Below are positions 51,671 to 61,712 of a stretch of 64,000 nucleotides of DNA, in pieces. The DNA is taken from the NCBI GenBank assembly GCA_013368375.1, contig JAACJP010000045.1:186001-250000 (forward strand), in the 5' to 3' direction. This DNA is from Tricholomella constricta (Eukaryota > Basidiomycota > Agaricomycetes > Agaricales > Lyophyllaceae). Position numbers and translations under genes: made by a program. The notes beneath the pieces are model-generated. The model saw only the letters and a list, made by a program, of their open reading frames with translations. It ran no database searches and was not told the origin of the DNA. Position 1 is the first letter of the stretch. The number at the start of each line of letters is the position of its first letter.

Positions 51671-54600
51671 TCATTGCGAGAGTAAGCCCAAACCCCTACG
51701 ATGGCGCACGAAAATCTCGGCAACAAGGGGCTTCGTCATAATGTCGGCCGTCATCTCCTGAGTTGAAATCCAAGTAGTCGAGAAATCGCCGCTTTGAATG
51801 TGTTCACGTATGAAATGATATCGAATATCAATATGTTTGGAACGCGAAGTCGTTGCGGAAGATGCGGCGATACAACCAGCAGCCTGGTTGTCACAAAGAA
51901 GTGGAAATGGTCGAGGTACCGGCAGTGACAATAAAGAGAGAAACAAACGAAGCCAGAGCGCCTCCTTCATCGCGTGCGCAAGGGCATAGTACTCGGATTC
52001 GGTAGACGAGAGCGAGATCGTACGCTGACCCACAGCAGACCAACTCACGAGCGAGTTCATGTAGAAGAAGCAATAACCCGAGATGCTTTTTCGGTCCGAC
52101 TCGTCAGAGGCCCAGTCGGCATCTGAGAAACCACAACCATGATTCACGACGCCCCGCAGACTGTCGGGTTGGTTGACAGCAGAGACTCCGTAAGTAAGGC
52201 AAAGGTCGACGGTGCCTTTGAGGTAACGAAGCACCCCCTTAGCCGCTAGCATGTGAGCTCGCGTCGGGTTGCTGTTGTATTTCCCGAGTGCCATGGCCGC
52301 GTAAGCAATGTCGGGACGCGCGCAGACAGCGAGGTAGATGAGGGAGCCTACGAGCCTTTGGTACGTATTCGTGAGGTCGTCATCAGAGATGTCCGGGCAT
52401 GCGTTCGCGGGTGCGGGAGGCAGGGCGGAGAGCTTCGTTCGCAAGGGCGCGGAAAGCGGGGAGCAGTCCTTCATTTTCCAAGTCTCCAAGAGATCCAGAA
52501 TGTACGATCTTTGCGAGAGCTGGAGAGTGCGGGAGGAGTGATCACGGAGGATGCGAATGCCGAGATATAATTCGGCAGGGCCCATGTCGACGATGTCGAG
52601 ATGTTGCGAGAGCTTCTTGATGAACCAGTTATAGAGGGGCAAAGAGTTCGTCGCCGCGAGGCCATCGTCGACATGAACGGGGACAATCAAGAAGAGATCA
52701 GAGCCGTCCTCAGGCATGGGGATCTCATCCGAAGGGGGGGACGACCAGTGTCCGAAGAAAACGCCATGATCAACTTCGCAACGGATTAGGCCAAGGGAGA
52801 GAAGGAGTTTGAACAGTAGCATATAGAACTCGTAAGCTGACTGTCGGAGACCATAGAGAGCACGAAGCAATCGATAAACGATGGACCGGGAACGAAGGGG
52901 ATAACCAGGAATTTGCCTCGTATAAATGACAGTACCGACAAGTGCATGGAGGAAAGCAGTTTTTACGTCGAAGCTCATAAGGTAGAGGCCATGGTGATTC
53001 GCAAAAGCAAGGACAATACGAATGCTGGTCAACTTCGCGACTGGGGCGTATGTTTCTCCGAAGTCATCGGGTCTCTGGCTAAAGCCCTGGGCGCACAATC
53101 GAGCCTTCTCCTTCCCGCGGATGATGGAGCCGTCAGGATTGCGCTTATGCGCATACACCCAGACGAGGCCTATCGCATTTCGGCCCGGAGGTAAAGTTGC
53201 CTCCTCGAAGACGCCCTTCTCCTTCAAACTATCCAGTTCGCGTTGTTCAGCCGCGCGCCAGACATCAGCATCGGGCCGACTGTGGGCCTCTCGCTGCGAT
53301 TCGGGCGCTTTGTCGAGATCAAACAGACGCGTCGAGTAGAACTTAGAGCCGTTGGTAGTGATGCCCATGCAGAATTCCCGAAGAGTATGATCCTCCAAGT
53401 CGACCAGCGAAGAGCAATTTTCAGAAGTGATGAAATCCTCGGCACAAGAAAAGGCGATGAAGTCCTCGACGATGGGGGTACTCAGCGTCGCAAGGGGGGA
53501 CGTAAGGGAGGTATCAGCCTCGGGTAGTTGTTGACGACCACAGGATTCATCGTAAGCAATGCCTTTTTCTGTCCGCTTAGCGGAACGTTTGGGACGAGAA
53601 GGAGGCAAAAAAGATGGTAAGGGAGGAGCGTCGGGGAAATTCGCACCACGGGAGGGAGCAAGATGACCCGGAGTTGACTCATTGAAAATTGCGTCGCGAG
53701 TGAAATGATATCGCCCGTCAAGATCACGAACACGCCAGCCCTCGCGTCCTTCAGAGTAACCGACGAAGATGGCTTCGAAGCGACGCGGGCCACCCTTCGT
53801 TCGGAGTTCAGGAGGTATAGCCACGAAACATTGGCACCCCCATACGCGAAGATTCGAAAGATCAGGCTTACGCGAATGAAAGGCCTCGAAAGGCGTCGTG
53901 TTTTCTGGAAGAGTCGACGTTGGAGTGCGGTTCAGGAGGTATTGATATGTCAAGACAGCATCACCCAGAAAAGAGGGAGGGAGACGCGCATCAGCCATCA
54001 TGGCTTGTGCGCCATCCTCCAGAGTTCGAATGTAGCGTTCGATCTTTCCGTTTTGCTGATGCGCATACTCAGCAGTGATTTGTTGTTGGATTCCGCGAGA
54101 GCGAAGATGAGCCGAGAAAGCACCTTGGATGAACTCCTTAGCTCCATCGCAGCGCACAGCACGGACCGGATTGCTAGACTGTAGTTCCCAGGAAGCCTCC
54201 GTAGCCTTGTATATGAGAAAGGCGTCACTCTTGTTGCGCATGAGATCCGTAAGTCCCCAGTTTGAATAGTCATCGAGCATGCTGAAGAAATAACGTTTCT
54301 TATGAGGAGTTTCGACAGGGAAAGGTCCACAGGTATCGATGTGGATTAGGTCGCAAACCCGTTTAGCGCGATTCCCATTGTGCGAGTAAGGACGCTGCGG
54401 ATACTTGCCGATCAAGCACGGAATGCAGTGGGTGTGTTCGAATTTACCCTCCCACTTGACTCCAGTCGCGTAGTTCTTAGAGAGAACTGCGCGCGTAGCA
54501 TCGAGGCCAAGATGACCGAGACGCCGATGCCAAAGCTCGGGTGTTTCTCGAACACGGTCAAAGACAGGAGCGGCGAGAGGTTGATCGTCAATATCCGGCA

Positions 54601-56857
54601 AGGGAACGGTGGAGTTGGGCGCAGTAGCACCATCGGGGAGGAGGAATTCACAGCGAAGAAAAGACAGCCGGCGAACAACATCAGCAATGAAAGTGGAGCC
54701 GGGGAAGAGTGGGTGGTCGCGCGGGAAGCGAATGAAGGTGTGAGGACCAGGCCGCCAGTCGAATTCGATGCGGTGTTGAGTGAGTGATCCGACCGAAAGT
54801 AAATTTATGGGGCAAGACGGCGCATGTAGGCAGTCGCGCAGTCGCAAGGTTACAGATTTTCCGTCAGTGCAAGAAACACGGAGGCGGACTTCACCGCGAG
54901 CAAGAGTAGTTAGAGAACCACAGTTGGCCGTCATGACAGGGGATGCAAGGCCGGTGTCATAGGACCAGAAAACCTCACGACGGTTGAAAATATGTCCACT
55001 GCAACCGGAGTCTAGCAAGCAATTGTATAATTGCATCTGTGCGGAAAAAGCGAAGGGCCCCACATCAACTTGATGATCACCGAAGGGCGTGGGCACGTAA
55101 GCGTCAAAGGTCATTGCATTGGCAGACGAAGCTACGGAAACACCGGCGAATATAGAGGGAGCTGAAGTATCGAGTAATGGAGGGTCCGGATCACAATGGG
55201 GAATGGTATTGTAGTCTTCTTCAGTATCAACAGCGGGTTCCATAGAAAAATCCTGTCCTTCGGTGAATAACGCCTGAGTAGGGCGCGAAGCGGCACCCCC
55301 AGGAGCGGCCTGATTCGATCGCCAGGGAGCATTACTTGGGCCGTTGAATGGCGGGGGACGAGGACGTGGAGCAGTAGAGGATGGCGCGGTAGATGGAGTG
55401 GCTGGTGTGGGAGTGGAGGTGGCGAGAGGAGGAGGGGCAGAAGTTGCGGGACGAGGTGGTGCATTGAGTGTAGGACGTGGACGAGGATGTAATCGCTGGT
55501 AGTCAACTTCGACCTCTGCGAGTTCCGTGAAAACATCATTGAACGCCGGAAGCGAAGAATCGGGTCCCTTCAACAGTTTTCGATACGCGCTAAGGTCAAC
55601 AAGATGGTGAGCGGCAGAAGGAAAATGGTCAAGGAAAGCGCATAATCCGTCCCGGAGGTCCCAAGCAAACCCAGCAGCATCTAGTTGATTGATCCCAGTA
55701 CGCCAAGCACCAATGTAGTCCAAGATCCTATGGGGACCGTAGGACAGATTACGGAGACGCGTCTTGATGACCTGCGCGGAGGTCCAGTCGCCTATGCCAT
55801 AGAGCTGGCGCAGTTTCGCGAGGATGTCGCGAGCAGGAAGACGAGTACCGGAGATCCGTCCGAAGCCGGGAAGGCTGTTTTGGACAGAGGGAGAGAGACG
55901 CGAAAGAAGAATGTGTTTCGCTTGTCCATCGCGAGTCCACCAATACTCCCAAGCCTTGACCTCATCAGGAGTCGAAGAAGGCGTAACGAGTGGGGCGTAG
56001 GTCGGAATGAAGCCCGGATCGTACGGGGCACCGGGAGCGGGAGGCCCACAAATGTGGCTGTTGAGACGAAGATTGTCAATGAGTAGATTGACAGCCGAGG
56101 ACCACGGGCCCCAGTCATGCTTCCCGGACAGGAGAGGAATGTGTGTGGTATTGGGAAGCCGGCAATCCTCGGGAGTGGCTGGCGAGGGAGTAGCGGGGGA
56201 GCTCGGAGGACGAGTGACAGCGTGAGGCACAGGGACCGAGCTATATGCAGCAGAAGTGGTAGGCAGGGGTGGAGCAGCATGATACGTCGTATGCATGGGA
56301 GCACCAGGTACAGTGGGATAAGCGGCAGGGGCGGTGGACGGCGGCAATATATTATATGCGGTCGGGGGGACAGAGCTGTAGTAATAATAAGGCTGATTGG
56401 GGCCAGAGACCTGAGGCGAATTGCCATGGTGTGGAAAAAATGATGGAGGCGCACCCCCATGTTGTTGAGGGAACAGGCGAGCAGGAATACGGTAAAAAGC
56501 GGGACTCGAGTTGAATGTATGCGCACTATTCGACGGAAAGAATGCCGGATCAGGGTGGGAAGCGGAGGCAACGATAGGCGGATTCAGTGGAAAAGCAGAC
56601 GGGTGCTGTTGGTGCCCAAAATTGTCGGGAGGGTTCGGGGGGTCCATTTGAGCGGGCTCATTGATTGGGTACGTAGTATGCGGAATCGGATCGTCGCTGC
56701 CGGAGCCTGGAATATTCCCTGAGCCATGGCCCTGCATAGTGGCCTGTTGGGAGGGATGGTGGGAACCGAAAGACATGTGTGAGCTGGTCTGACGGAACGA
56801 GTCTGATTGACTTGAGGACGTTCGAGGAGGGAACGGGAGGGGATGGTCTGAAGACAT
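51671..56857 (-). CDS. Copia Gag-Pol polyprotein
   Basis: An uninterrupted 1728-residue polyprotein in Copia order. The Gag part (about 1-560) is Pro/Ser/His-rich, with a UBN2-like core (LSGKHDWGPWSSAVNLLIDN) and no visible CCHC zinc knuckle. Protease: LLDSGCSGHI near residue 615. Integrase: zinc-binding HRRLGHLGLD...CIPC near 775-810 and the D,D,E triad at HIDTCGPF (about 840), VRCDGAKEF (about 902) and NGKIERYIRT (about 939). Reverse transcriptase: from NAIGLVWVYAHKRNPDGS (about 1225) with catalytic VPVHVDDGL (about 1397; HVDD replaces the usual YVDD). RNase H: DADWASDES, SSTESEYYAL and LLCDNQAA (about 1582-1655). The C-terminal ADIMTKPL is typical. No stop or frameshift separates Gag from Pol. 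Confidence 0.97.
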   Translation of the reverse strand: MSSDHPLPFPPRTSSSQSDSFRQTSSHMSFGSHHPSQQATMQGHGSGNIPGSGSDDPIPHTTYPINEPAQMDPPNPPDNFGHQQHPSAFPLNPPIVASASHPDPAFFPSNSAHTFNSSPAFYRIPARLFPQQHGGAPPSFFPHHGNSPQVSGPNQPYYYYSSVPPTAYNILPPSTAPAAYPTVPGAPMHTTYHAAPPLPTTSAAYSSVPVPHAVTRPPSSPATPSPATPEDCRLPNTTHIPLLSGKHDWGPWSSAVNLLIDNLRLNSHICGPPAPGAPYDPGFIPTYAPLVTPSSTPDEVKAWEYWWTRDGQAKHILLSRLSPSVQNSLPGFGRISGTRLPARDILAKLRQLYGIGDWTSAQVIKTRLRNLSYGPHRILDYIGAWRTGINQLDAAGFAWDLRDGLCAFLDHFPSAAHHLVDLSAYRKLLKGPDSSLPAFNDVFTELAEVEVDYQRLHPRPRPTLNAPPRPATSAPPPLATSTPTPATPSTAPSSTAPRPRPPPFNGPSNAPWRSNQAAPGGAASRPTQALFTEGQDFSMEPAVDTEEDYNTIPHCDPDPPLLDTSAPSIFAGVSVASSANAMTFDAYVPTPFGDHQVDVGPFAFSAQMQLYNCLLDSGCSGHIFNRREVFWSYDTGLASPVMTANCGSLTTLARGEVRLRVSCTDGKSVTLRLRDCLHAPSCPINLLSVGSLTQHRIEFDWRPGPHTFIRFPRDHPLFPGSTFIADVVRRLSFLRCEFLLPDGATAPNSTVPLPDIDDQPLAAPVFDRVRETPELWHRRLGHLGLDATRAVLSKNYATGVKWEGKFEHTHCIPCLIGKYPQRPYSHNGNRAKRVCDLIHIDTCGPFPVETPHKKRYFFSMLDDYSNWGLTDLMRNKSDAFLIYKATEASWELQSSNPVRAVRCDGAKEFIQGAFSAHLRSRGIQQQITAEYAHQQNGKIERYIRTLEDGAQAMMADARLPPSFLGDAVLTYQYLLNRTPTSTLPENTTPFEAFHSRKPDLSNLRVWGCQCFVAIPPELRTKGGPRRFEAIFVGYSEGREGWRVRDLDGRYHFTRDAIFNESTPGHLAPSRGANFPDAPPLPSFLPPSRPKRSAKRTEKGIAYDESCGRQQLPEADTSLTSPLATLSTPIVEDFIAFSCAEDFITSENCSSLVDLEDHTLREFCMGITTNGSKFYSTRLFDLDKAPESQREAHSRPDADVWRAAEQRELDSLKEKGVFEEATLPPGRNAIGLVWVYAHKRNPDGSIIRGKEKARLCAQGFSQRPDDFGETYAPVAKLTSIRIVLAFANHHGLYLMSFDVKTAFLHALVGTVIYTRQIPGYPLRSRSIVYRLLRALYGLRQSAYEFYMLLFKLLLSLGLIRCEVDHGVFFGHWSSPPSDEIPMPEDGSDLFLIVPVHVDDGLAATNSLPLYNWFIKKLSQHLDIVDMGPAELYLGIRILRDHSSRTLQLSQRSYILDLLETWKMKDCSPLSAPLRTKLSALPPAPANACPDISDDDLTNTYQRLVGSLIYLAVCARPDIAYAAMALGKYNSNPTRAHMLAAKGVLRYLKGTVDLCLTYGVSAVNQPDSLRGVVNHGCGFSDADWASDESDRKSISGYCFFYMNSLVSWSAVGQRTISLSSTESEYYALAHAMKEALWLRLFLSLLSLPVPRPFPLLCDNQAAGCIAASSATTSRSKHIDIRYHFIREHIQSGDFSTTWISTQEMTADIMTKPLVAEIFVRHRRGLGLLSQ

Positions 56858-56920
56858 TCATGGAATTCGATAGTGAATCTGCTGAGGCTTTCTTGAAGCG
56901 ATACGCGGTCAGAGACGCGC

Positions 56921-56933
56921 GGGGCCCATAACC
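56921..56933 (-). other. Primer-binding site matching half of initiator tRNA-Met
   Basis: The minus-strand sequence GGTTATGGGCCCC begins immediately after the 5' LTR. It is complementary to the anticodon-arm region GGGGCCCATAACC expected in an initiator tRNA-Met, the internal (half-tRNA) priming mode known for Copia-group elements. Confidence 0.75.
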
Positions 56934-57192
56934 TGTTAGGCTAGTACGTGTAAAACGGAACTCAGTGTCATACACTTGATGGTAGACGACTCGTTATTAT
57001 TACCTAGTACGTGTAAAACGGACTAGGGAAGAGTAAGTTGAGGTAATGTAAAGGTAAAGGTAAATGTGGACATACACTCAGTGTCATACACTTGATGGTA
57101 GACGACTGAGGTATGAGGAAGGGCGAGGACGCGTAGACGTGTCCGAGTCACGTGAAATGGACATGACAGTGATGAAATTACATAGTCCAACA
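56934..57192 (-). repeat. 5' LTR of the Copia element
   Basis: This copy is the same length and sequence as the copy at 51345-51603. It should contain the element promoter. It is followed on the right by the target duplication CTCGT (57193-57197). Confidence 0.96.
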
Positions 57193-57929
57193 CTCGTGCT
57201 AGGCTGGAGAGGACTTGCTGAACGGTATCAAAGTAAGTAGCTCTGAAAATCTTTACGACCGCTGCGGGTAATTTATCCATCCAATGTCATCCTCCATCCA
57301 TCCCCATTACCGGCATCAATCGGCATCGCGGCCGGGCAGTCATCACTTCCGGCCAAGAAATAATCTGAGAAATGAACTCTTGATTAAGTATACTAATGGA
57401 CCATCGTTGACAGATATATAATTCATCCTGGGAGAAGGAACGCCTGAGGGAGTTTTATTCTGGACCTATCTGTCATCGTTGACCTCGAATCTTGTCGCCC
57501 CGGCGTTCTCAACTCCCGCAAATACCATGTGCAAAGTTGCTGCGTCGTAATCCAATACTGCCAATGGTCCATACTTGCTCAGACTGCCCTTCACATAATT
57601 CTGTGAAAGTCAATAAGCGGGTTCCCACAGTAAGAGAATAATTGTCCTCTAAGTTGCGGATTTCGAGGCTGTCATGAAGGTCAGTGTACCCAGCAGAATG
57701 ATGGGAAAGAAAGGATCTGCTCTTGAAGGACTGCTCTTAGTAGATTCCAAGAAGCGGTCACGATTCCAGAAATGCCACCGCGACGCGGAAACATTGTCTT
57801 CTGGACCTTTGTAAGATTCAATGAACTATTCCTTCGCTCGTCCAACACAAAGTTTATTCATCACTGTTAACCCAGAGTCACACCCAGCGTACACCAGCAT
57901 TAGCGATCAGCAAAAAAAAGCGCCCTACG
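57193..57929. other. Intergenic region, right flank of the retrotransposon
   Basis: This 0.74-kb stretch begins with the right target duplication and ends at the stop codon of the DUF4419 gene. No gene, tRNA or repeat is recognised. Confidence 0.5.
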
Positions 57930-59252
57930 CTAATCTCCTTTGAGATACATGAACCACTGTGGTGCCATATGTATTGTGTCCTGCTGATCCTGGCCGCTCA
58001 CCGAGATCCCGACATGACCAGCAACCATTGCGCAGTCGAAAGTTTCAGGCTCTTGAATCACTCGTACATCGACCTCTGCATACCCCTCCGGGCACGAGTT
58101 CGCACGCGGAAACCAAACTCCATCGAACTTGAGACCATGTACCCAGGCATGGCGGCCCGACTCGGACATGAATCCACGTCCGGCTCCCCGACGCTCCTTC
58201 GAGGCGATATAAACGCCGCTCGCATCCCAAGCACAGAAAGCGCTCATCCACCCGCTGATGTAGTAGATCCCGGATCCAGACTCTTCATGGATCATATGCT
58301 CCCAGAATTCCTTGTCGGCTTGAGGACCACCTGCCTCAAAGGCGCGTACAAATCGACGGAGGATGGCACGGAGCATGTCCGCCCATTCCGTGGGTTCTTG
58401 GCCGAAATCCGGGATTTTATCAATACGATCAAGAATCGATTGCCAGTCGGCCTGCGTGCCCTCGATAGTGATGGAAGGAATACCACAACAAACCTGCATG
58501 GTATATTTGAAGTATCTGACAGAATGTTCAAGCCATTGTACCACAAGGAGGCAGTAGGACGTACTGTTTAAGGGTCGACATGATGAGTATGGAACAAACA
58601 ACGGTATCGTTCGCGGTGGTGGTGGAGAAATTGGGAAGAACCCATGGAATTAGCGACTCGTCTTTTACCTGAAAAATGGTCGTGATTAGTCTATTATTAT
58701 TCATCCAGAAGCTACTGAGTACTGACGTTTGCCTTGAGTTGACCAGTCATTTGAACCGCCAAGTCGCCGAAGTCCACGTTTTCAATAGTGCCGGCATATG
58801 ATCGAACAAGCAGCTCTTTCTTTCCCTCGTGAGCCACAAACTTATCGCGCAGATCCTCAGCGTGAGCATTTATACTGGATCAAATCATTATAGCGACCTT
58901 TTAAGCGTAAAAGGCCGGTACATACTAGATGTTCAACTGTGACAATATTGCTATCCATACGTCGTCTGGTCTGCGGTAATAATCAGGAATTTGACACTGG
59001 GAACCATGAAAATTCCACATACCGAATCAGGAGATTGTGGTGATAATTGTATGCCTCCAGCGCACCCAGCACAAATCCATTTTTGTTGACAGTTATTTCC
59101 TGAGTACCGTCAATGGAGCTTTGGAAGATTTTTTTAGGCGAATGGCTGGTCGATAGTCCAGTGAGGATTTGATGCTGATCCTTAGAAGGTTTCCGCCATT
59201 TCACTGAAAACGGCTTAGCAGCATGATCAGCGACTGCGAAGGTGACAGGCAT
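57930..59252 (-). CDS. DUF4419 protein
   Basis: Five exons (complement 59023-59252, 58926-58970, 58727-58874, 58565-58668, 57930-58515) give 370 residues. Family blocks are visible in order: GFVLGALEAYNYHHNLLIRP, DDVWIAILSQLNIYINAHAE, LRDKFVAHEGKKEL, FSTTTANDTVVCSILIMSTL, YFKYTMQVCCGIPSITIEGT, DWQSILDRIDKI, EFWEHMIHEESGSGIYYISG and WMSAFCAWDASG. The C-terminus EVDVRVIQEPETFDCAMVAG is also typical. The DUF4419 family is common in mushrooms and has no known activity. The start is the ATG opening MPVTFAVADHAAKPF; lengths agree with homologues of about 370-400 residues. Confidence 0.88.
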
Positions 59253-59815
59253 GTTGGGGATGAAACTGGAGACTGAATGAGGATTGTGTGGAAGTGGGGG
59301 GACGTCAGACAGGTCATTCGATCCTGCCTGTTAAATAGAACTGGAACCTCCCCGATTTTGAGGTCGCTTCTTCATTGTAAGATGAGCGGTAACTTGACAA
59401 TAACGCGTTTGATTGAAAGAAGCATTCTGATGCCGAAGGCAGTGTGCCGTATACGAGCGTCTGCATCGAAGGTTTTGGCGCTGAAAACGGTTCGATAAGT
59501 GGAGGAGTGTGCGTTGTGAGGCCATGGCAAGCACAGGGAACGTGGGAAAGTTGTCAACGGGCTAACTGAGCAGTCGTCGCGGCTGCGGCTCTCCTGTTTC
59601 TTGTCCGCCTCGTTTAGGTAGACTAAGTATGCCACCAGATCTGAGTTGGTTTAAATTATACCCTCCACCGAAATCATCAACCTCAAGAACTATATGTATG
59701 TGTTCTGATCTTCTCATCATCATTTTGAGATGAATCACGCGCAACGGCATTCTTGACTTCTTCCAACCTCAACTTACCCTGCTCCCCTCCATATCGTCCA
59801 ACCAAAAAATTCACA
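59253..59815. other. Divergent intergenic region
   Basis: This 0.56-kb gap separates the start codons of the minus-strand DUF4419 gene and the plus-strand paraoxonase-like gene, so it should hold both promoters. Short minus-strand frames (59331-59750) do not resemble known proteins. Confidence 0.5.
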
Positions 59816-61201
59816 ATGGTCACCACTCGTACTCTTGCATGGGTCGCGGGTTTGATTGTGAGGTCTTCGTGATCCTTTGTTTCCGCAGAATTTTAACAAA
59901 CATATTTATCGCCGCCATGGCAGAGTGTCGTTGTTTGGCGAAGTGGACGCGTCGCCCAAAACTCAATACTCACGAAACACCCCTTCACCGAGGGCTATTA
60001 TGGCCAAGGCGATTTTGATACCGATTGTACAATCTTCAAGGGTGGTCCAGACCTGAAATACTGCGAGGATGCGACCTTCTGGGATCTCCTTGACGCCCGG
60101 GGAGAATTTGTTGACCGCGGTTTACTATTCAGCTGCGACGCAAACCGTAAATCATGGAATACCGTCATGGGGCCTTTGAGGAACCCCGAGCCTCGTGGTT
60201 CACTATGGTTGTACGAGCCTGATGGGAAAGGCAGGAAAGGCAAAGTCGTCCCCAATCCCTCAAAACTAAAACGTCTGGAGTTGAGGGGATATCCTGCTGG
60301 CCATGATTTTCACCCACTGGGCGTGGAGATATACCCATCTTACGCTGGTAACACATCTAACCTATATGTTGTCAACCACGCTCGCGCTCGTACGGTCATC
60401 GAGCAATTTACTCTGTCGCCCTCCTCTCCAACGGTCGCCAACTATGTCCGGACCCTCGCATCACCTTATTTCCACTCTGCGAACGCCCTCGCACTCACCT
60501 CCCCGGACTCCTTCTACGTGACAAATGACCATCTCTTCACGCGACGTATCCCCTACCTCGGGCACATTCTTCCCATCCTCGAATCCGTCTTCGCCTTGCC
60601 CCTCAGCTTTGTCTCCCATGTCACCCTCTCTCCTTCCTCCTCCTCCGAGCCCCCAATCACAACGCACCAGTTCTCCGTGCTCTTCGTTCCCTTCCCTAAC
60701 GGCATAGCCCTCTCCCCTGACGGCACCCATGTCGCACTCGCCTCCACCACCCTCGGCCAAATACGAATCTACACCCGCAACCCGGCCACGAACGAGCTCA
60801 CCCGCCTCATCGAAAGCGTCCCCGTCCCCTTCGTCCCCGACAACATCCGCTATACGCACGACGGGACCGCGCTCGTGGTAGCCGGTCACCCCCACTTTCC
60901 TACACTCACCGCCCTCGCTGCGAATAAGGCGGAAGTGGCGCCCAGCTGGGTCGTTTCAATCGATATGAGGCCCAAAAAAGAAGGCGCACAGCTCAAGTTG
61001 GACTTTGATAAAGGTACGCCGGTGCCTGCGAAGGGAAAGGTGCCGCCCGTGGCTGGGAGGGAGGTGAAGACGCTTTTCCAGAGTGATGGGACTGGCTTCT
61101 CGTCATCCTCGACTGGCGTTCAGGACCCCGTTACCGGAGCGTTGTACGTTACCGGACTCTACGCGGAGGGAGGCGTCATCGTCTGCCACCCTTCCTCGTA
61201 G
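59816..61201 (+). CDS. Paraoxonase/arylesterase-like beta-propeller hydrolase
   Basis: Two exons (59816-59857 and 59924-61201) encode 439 residues. An N-terminal hydrophobic anchor (LAWVAGLISVVVW) is followed by a six-bladed-propeller sequence of the serum-paraoxonase/SMP-30 type: CEDATFWDLLDARGEFVDRG, GYPAGHDFHPLGVEIYPS, LYVVNHARARTVIEQF, YFHSANALALTSPDSFYVTN (the N-D pair that binds catalytic Ca2+), FPNGIALSPDG and PDNIRYTHDGT. Members are Ca2+-dependent lactonases or esterases; the fungal substrate is unknown. The short first exon places the start close upstream of the anchor helix. No key propeller residue appears missing. Confidence 0.9.
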
Positions 61202-61712
61202 TGTATATGTATGACTGGGATTTATTTCTTGATATATGCAGCTTTACAAATGTAAAGATTGTAATTTTGTAGACTGTACTCAGCCTGAACGGGCAGTCAG
61301 TGTCATCGATTATTCATTTACTCATCCGATATATAAGAAAGTTGCTACATACATAGAACCGGAAGATAAAGAAGCGCAAGAAATGCCACATCATCGGAAA
61401 ATTCTGGACAACCGTACGCTTTCGACGTTCACCCAGGGAAAAAAATTAAGAAAGAGATATAAAGAGATCGTTACGGTGTGTCGCTGGTCGGAAGCGGGAG
61501 ATAAATCGTACACGGGTGGTATTGGAAGAGGACAGGAAAAGCGACAACAGGTTACACTGTGGTGCTATAAATCGAAATGCGGGGGAAACAGAAGGATAAA
61601 GAAATAAAATGACATCGATGTATGAGAATATACGGAGTGGTCACAGGAAGTTCGGAAGGAATGCACTTTATGTCCGGTCAGCAGTTGATCAAAACTCAGG
61701 AGGACAAAGAAC
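61202..61712. other. Intergenic region between convergent genes
   Basis: This 0.5-kb gap holds two 3' UTRs. A 123-codon plus-strand frame (61236-61607) is Lys/Arg-rich, without family similarity or upstream promoter space; I treat it as chance. Confidence 0.5.

Larger units (their letters stand above)
51345..57192 (-). mobile_element. Complete Ty1/Copia LTR retrotransposon
   Basis: The element is 5848 bp and transcribed from the minus strand. It has 259-bp LTRs at 51345-51603 and 56934-57192 that read identically throughout, start TG and end CA on the plus strand reading (TGTTAGG...CCAACA), and are flanked by the 5-bp direct repeat CTCGT (51340-51344 and 57193-57197). A primer-binding site abuts the 5' LTR and a purine tract abuts the 3' LTR. 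The single internal ORF is uninterrupted. Identical LTRs, clean target duplication and an open ORF indicate a very recent insertion, about 0.7 kb upstream of the DUF6534 gene. Confidence 0.97.

Noticed and set aside
52253..54962. Plus-strand frames inside the Copia element
   Set aside because: All are antisense to conserved integrase and reverse-transcriptase blocks and are explained by them.
61236..61607. 123-codon plus-strand frame downstream of the paraoxonase-like gene
   Set aside because: It sits within the expected 3' UTR, has no domain and no conserved composition.
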